A stretch of DNA of 17,536 nt. Origin: Promicromonosporaceae bacterium. GTDB taxonomy: Bacteria > Actinomycetota > Actinomycetes > Actinomycetales > Cellulomonadaceae. The stretch covers positions 1-17,536 of the forward strand of contig WQZL01000030.1 in NCBI GenBank assembly GCA_009780755.1. The letters are read 5' to 3'. Of this stretch, positions 15,101 through 17,536 are shown piece after piece. The notes beneath the pieces are model-generated. The model ran no database searches. It saw only the letters and a list, made by a program, of their open reading frames with translations, and had not been told where the DNA came from. Both the position numbers and the translations under genes were made by a program. Numbering within the stretch: the first letter of the stretch is position 1; every line of letters begins with the position of its first letter.

Positions 15101-17536
15101 CGAGAACCATGTCCGCAATGGCATGCCGCTTGACGGTAAGGCGCACCAGTTCCACGTCGGCGCGAACGTGCCGCCGCACAACCTGTGGCGCGCGCTTGAG
15201 GTAACCCGGGCGATGAACGACCGCCTGGCCGCCGATGGCTACTGGACGCTCTACACCGCCGTCACCGAGTTGGACGTCGTCGGTTTCGGTAACGCCGCGA
15301 CCGCTACTGAAGCGCAATTTGACGCGATGGGTTGGTACCTCTACACGGCGTTTAACTACTTCCGTCGTTGGAACGAAGAGAACGACGGCAAGCTGGTTTA
15401 CGTCACCATGTGGGGTCTGCATAACCAGCGCTCTTGGGTTGGCACTGGCGGTCCTGGACTCGGCACGCCGTTGCTGTTTAGCGGCAACCGCGATTGCAAG
15501 CCCGCCTTCTGGGGCGCCGCCGGTAACCCCGGTGCGTGGCCCGAGAACATCGGCCAAGGCTGGCACCGCCTCTCGCGTCGGGTACAGCAGAACCCCGTCT
15601 TCGGCGGTGGCCCGCTGGCTGCCAACGCCGGTTTCGACACCGCCGAATGGGGTGCGTCCCCGACGCTTAGCCTCGGTTTCGCCGGTGACGTGGCCCTGCG
15701 CCACGCCGTCACCGCTCCGGCGCTGGCTGGCTACCTGGTTGCCTTCGCCTCGCTGGCCGACGACGTCGCCACCATCGAGATCGACTACCAGTTCGCTGGT
15801 GGCCTAATCACGATTGCCCGCGACGGCACCGTGACCGGCAACGCCATTGTTCAGGTGCGTGAGGGCGCCGACGGCTGGTATGCGATTGTGCACGTCCCAC
15901 ACACCCGCCCCGGTGCAGGCATCACGCCTGACCTGGAGATCACCGCTCGCAACGCGGCAGGTGCGCTCCGGGGCGAACTCGGCGCAATGCACCGCATGCA
16001 GCTGACCTTCCACGACGGCTTCAACACCGGTTACATCGCCCTGGCTGACGACGTGCCGGTGCTGGGCGAGGTCGGCGAGCGTGACGCTGCTTGGGATGAC
16101 GCCGTGTGGAAGAACACCGCTCTGCGTCAGCAAGGTAACGCTCCGGCCGGAGTAGGCGCTCGCGCCAACTTCGCTGCCATGTGGGGCGAAAGCACTCAAT
16201 ACGCGGTTGACGGTGGCGGTTCCGTTTCCGTTGACACGCTGTTCTTCCGCGCCGAGGTGACCGACGAGGACATCATCGTCTCCGCGGGCTACCCCCACCT
16301 CCGGGACAGCGTTGAGCTGTTCCTCGACCTGGGCAATGCCAAGATCGGTGAACCCTATCGCGCGTTCCAGGACGCGCAGTTCCGCTTCGAGGCCACTCCA
16401 ACCTCGTGGGTCCGCACTGCGGATCCGTCAACGGCCTTCGCCTCGAACGAGTCACCGCCCGCGGCGTTCACGCACGGTCAAGGTGACGCCGACCGTCAGC
16501 AGGCGCGTCTGCACCAGCTGCACGTGTGGCACACCGACACTGGCTACGTGGTCGAGGCCGAGATTGGTCTGTGGTTCTTCAACGAACACCCGACCGTTGA
16601 CGCCACGCCCTCCTTCGTCGGCGCCTTCCATGGCTTCGACGTTCAGGTCAACGACGCTATGACTCCGGCGAACACCCGGGCCGTGTGGGCTTGGTCCAAC
16701 CCGCACCACACCGGCTGGCGCACCACTCTCAACTGGGGTGTTGTCCAGCAGGTTGCCGTGGCTCCGGTCGGCGTTCTGACCGGCCTGTGCCCGTCGGATG
16801 ACACCATCTTGCCCACAGACCCGGATTGCGCGGCTGTCGAAGCTGGCACGGTTGTGATTGAGGGCACTCCGGCAGTTGGTCAGACGTTGACGGCTGTGGC
16901 CGATGGTTTTGATCCGGCTGCCACAGTGATCGCTTTCGAGTGGTTCCTTGATGGCGAGCCGATTGGTGAGGGTGCCACGCTCTTGCTGACCACTGCCATG
17001 TTGGATGGAGCCATCACGGTCGTTGCAACCGGAACATACGAGAACTACCTGCCCGCAAGGGTCGAGTCTGACCCGGTTACCGTGGTTGAAGGCACCTTTA
17101 CTGGTGGCACGGTCACGATCACTGGTGATGCGGTTGTTGGCCAGACGTTGACGGCTTCGGCTACCGGCTTCAATCCAGCAACCACCGATGTCACGATTCG
17201 TTGGTATGTTGACGGTAACTACAGGGGTTCTGGCCCGACGCTGCTGTTGACACCTGCGATGGCTGGTTATGAGGTTGTGGCTACCGCGACCGCGAACCTT
17301 CCTGGTTTCACCCCGCGCACGGTTGAATCTGACGACCCGATTACTGTGGCTCCGACGCCAACGCCCACTCCCACGCCGACACCTACCCCGACTCCGACTC
17401 CTCCGGTGCATGATGATTGGGAGTGTCCGACTGCGGCTACGTTTACGGATGTGGTGGTTGGTTCGCAGTTCCATTGTTACATTGAGTGGTTGGCTGAGAC
17501 TGGGATCACCACTGGTTGGGATGTTGGTACTCATCG
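12102..17536 (+). CDS. Secreted modular GH10 endo-xylanase, C-terminus cut off
   Basis: Partial gene; the frame is open to the window end (about 1811 residues). Order seen: signal peptide 1-42 (Arg-rich start, hydrophobic core, likely cut after GTAAA); three N-terminal beta-sandwich modules resembling CBM4/9 or CBM22 (about 62-212, 247-424, 450-640), separated by Cys-containing linkers; GH10 catalytic domain about 650-1167 with HVLAWHSQMP, acid/base Glu885 in WEVINE, LLWNNDYN and nucleophile Glu1056 in TELD; a spacer region; a CBM9-like module from about Trp1331 to 1553; two 87-residue Ig-like repeats (about 1580-1750); a Pro-Thr linker (1751-1768); and the start of an S-layer-homology-like module (FTDV, IEWLAETGITTGW). 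It should hydrolyse beta-1,4-xylan outside the cell while held on the surface. The GH10 part is about 150 residues longer than usual. The sugar operon is divergent to it. Confidence 0.93.
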   Translation, partial: MSSTLGPKSPRARRRRQRFAAVGAASAMLATMMIAAAGTAAADDYYPAAAGIDIEAMAAPIIVGECELGVVAFADFHDGFMSDGLIVSAGGAASHAFVPEPGNPQNMVLQVNAVVDNNGVRTALGTNSPIMAGASYNLVGRLRLVAPVGTAQNAQFQQSAPSWGPWLGRTSVNTTWTTFNVNVSNVPAGAQFSLQGPTAPFFIDSVTITRTALPAACLPPPMCPWPGMEDLLLSDPGCIAPPDKFCPVSAVDVSVATLVEAFDEDQDDYLDHYIYPSTWWRNGDARLYLLEESGVPFLQMTRPASAIWHGISDINQDFRVGDVLEMTATVRRGAGTGIGAAASAGFFLNRGPGITPDWPPLPNANGVSALTNNWVTFTQRITVDANTAGGRVFLGASGGAANTTAIDVRDITVTRVIPDLPGATCERAMPTPMCPYPGLGHLTVDHEDCVRPAPVGSIVFDFEDGIGDWLPRVAPDPRDPRHGPIVLPPLPWYGRTSTAAADAAIVNIASAADLPTLQVVDGALHVTDRNAPIRGAKVDLFGRIIPGTPVTFSADLRMLDVGETAQVRLGREHAFGNPPVRQTHTYCGPWDVTDEWTTVTCTIPSWISPQIYKWLFLDTVADTADFAIRDVVFDIEQRHMPYCPALQDYMPFSMGVAIDFNETVGIDAELVTRHFDSISGENHMKPEAFFHIAEIYNILPGGHIFPDGTTPHFPHPGGRRPDAHLHTWDFTRITGAGNETIRGVEWDNNFRLHPQMVAMTDFAANNNLGLFGHVLAWHSQMPDFFFQVDPTGTLYDDPNTLLPQAVLTQGVPNNTLMISNGNAPGQTGRPPAGTIAPGLTADIVRAETLRRLENHIYNVSRSIADRWGYFGSATNPFTSWEVINEVVHSSRAAGNRFDLAASTCPGPAAACPTLLAPDGSAWDGTIYMRNTLLTRNMGGDFTHWALYFANNFLNGQFHADPTLTAANPSMPGDPGRILLWNNDYNTQNLDAKLNILADLSENHVRNGMPLDGKAHQFHVGANVPPHNLWRALEVTRAMNDRLAADGYWTLYTAVTELDVVGFGNAATATEAQFDAMGWYLYTAFNYFRRWNEENDGKLVYVTMWGLHNQRSWVGTGGPGLGTPLLFSGNRDCKPAFWGAAGNPGAWPENIGQGWHRLSRRVQQNPVFGGGPLAANAGFDTAEWGASPTLSLGFAGDVALRHAVTAPALAGYLVAFASLADDVATIEIDYQFAGGLITIARDGTVTGNAIVQVREGADGWYAIVHVPHTRPGAGITPDLEITARNAAGALRGELGAMHRMQLTFHDGFNTGYIALADDVPVLGEVGERDAAWDDAVWKNTALRQQGNAPAGVGARANFAAMWGESTQYAVDGGGSVSVDTLFFRAEVTDEDIIVSAGYPHLRDSVELFLDLGNAKIGEPYRAFQDAQFRFEATPTSWVRTADPSTAFASNESPPAAFTHGQGDADRQQARLHQLHVWHTDTGYVVEAEIGLWFFNEHPTVDATPSFVGAFHGFDVQVNDAMTPANTRAVWAWSNPHHTGWRTTLNWGVVQQVAVAPVGVLTGLCPSDDTILPTDPDCAAVEAGTVVIEGTPAVGQTLTAVADGFDPAATVIAFEWFLDGEPIGEGATLLLTTAMLDGAITVVATGTYENYLPARVESDPVTVVEGTFTGGTVTITGDAVVGQTLTASATGFNPATTDVTIRWYVDGNYRGSGPTLLLTPAMAGYEVVATATANLPGFTPRTVESDDPITVAPTPTPTPTPTPTPTPTPPVHDDWECPTAATFTDVVVGSQFHCYIEWLAETGITTGWDVGTH
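16860..17340 (+). repeat. Two tandem Ig-like repeats in the xylanase gene
   Basis: The CAGACGTTGACGGCT core recurs at 16881-16895 and 17142-17156, exactly 261 bp (87 codons) apart. Both encode VGQTLTA followed by GF(D/N)PA, a W(F/Y)(L/V)DG strand and LLLT. Such repeats act as spacers in surface proteins. Confidence 0.75.
17352..17405 (+). repeat. Pro-Thr linker repeat
   Basis: A 6-bp period encodes alternating Pro-Thr (residues 1751-1768), a flexible and often glycosylated linker that separates the Ig-like repeats from the S-layer-homology-like module. Third codon positions vary between units, so the run is not a fresh slippage product. Confidence 0.85.

Noticed and set aside
12021..15704. 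Two long minus-strand open frames (12021-13676 and 13776-15704) opposite the xylanase gene
   Set aside because: They are Val, Gly and Arg rich with no recognisable motif, while the plus frame encodes a signal peptide and intact GH10 motifs. They are antisense shadows of GC-rich codon use.
16452..17534. Long minus-strand open frame opposite the xylanase C-terminus
   Set aside because: It mirrors the CBM9-like, Ig-like and Pro-Thr coding sequence and its protein is low in complexity, with no fold signature.

Overview
The window is high-GC DNA from an actinobacterium. This is suggested by strong G/C bias at third codon positions, frequent GTG starts, and short palindromic repeats of the GGTTGAG...CGAAACC type familiar from actinobacterial genomes. 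A GH10 xylanase with a predicted signal peptide and an S-layer-homology-like C-terminus suggests a Gram-positive plant-polysaccharide degrader. I cannot name the genus.

Layout. (1) 1-1023, plus strand: class II fructose-bisphosphate aldolase, ending in a perfect 14-bp stem-loop. (2) 1024-1353: a gap between converging genes that holds an exactly symmetrical 118-bp nested palindrome built from four related ~31-bp units. (3) 1354-6130, minus strand: a tight run of response regulator, histidine kinase, purK, purE and a XerC-like tyrosine recombinase. (4) 6208-11712, minus strand: a sugar-catabolic run transcribed as FGGY kinase, TIM-barrel isomerase, transketolase N-half, transketolase C-half, then a SorC-family sugar-responsive regulator. 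Three of the four enzyme junctions or overlaps are tight, and the regulator follows a ~100-bp gap. (5) 11713-12101: a divergent intergenic region with a TTGACA box, two leader hairpins and a good ribosome binding site. (6) 12102 to the window end, plus strand: a very large secreted multidomain xylanase, cut off by the window edge after about 1811 residues.

How it fits together. The kinase, isomerase and split transketolase match the set known from the transketolase route for D-apiose: apiose to apulose, apulose 4-phosphate, then xylulose 5-phosphate plus dihydroxyacetone phosphate. Apiose is a branched plant cell-wall pentose, which suits the divergent xylanase, but the substrate is inferred from gene content only and no transporter is present in the window. 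Products would enter the pentose phosphate pathway and glycolysis, where the aldolase at the left edge acts. The purK-purE-xerC genes are housekeeping and appear to share transcription with the two-component system.

The observations most worth checking are the four-unit palindrome next to the recombinase gene, two members of one actinobacterial repeat family lying in frame inside xerC and inside the sugar kinase, the putative apiose operon, and the architecture of the xylanase (three N-terminal binding-like modules joined by a recurring Cys-containing linker, an enlarged GH10 domain, a CBM9-like module, two Ig-like repeats, a Pro-Thr linker and an SLH-like module).
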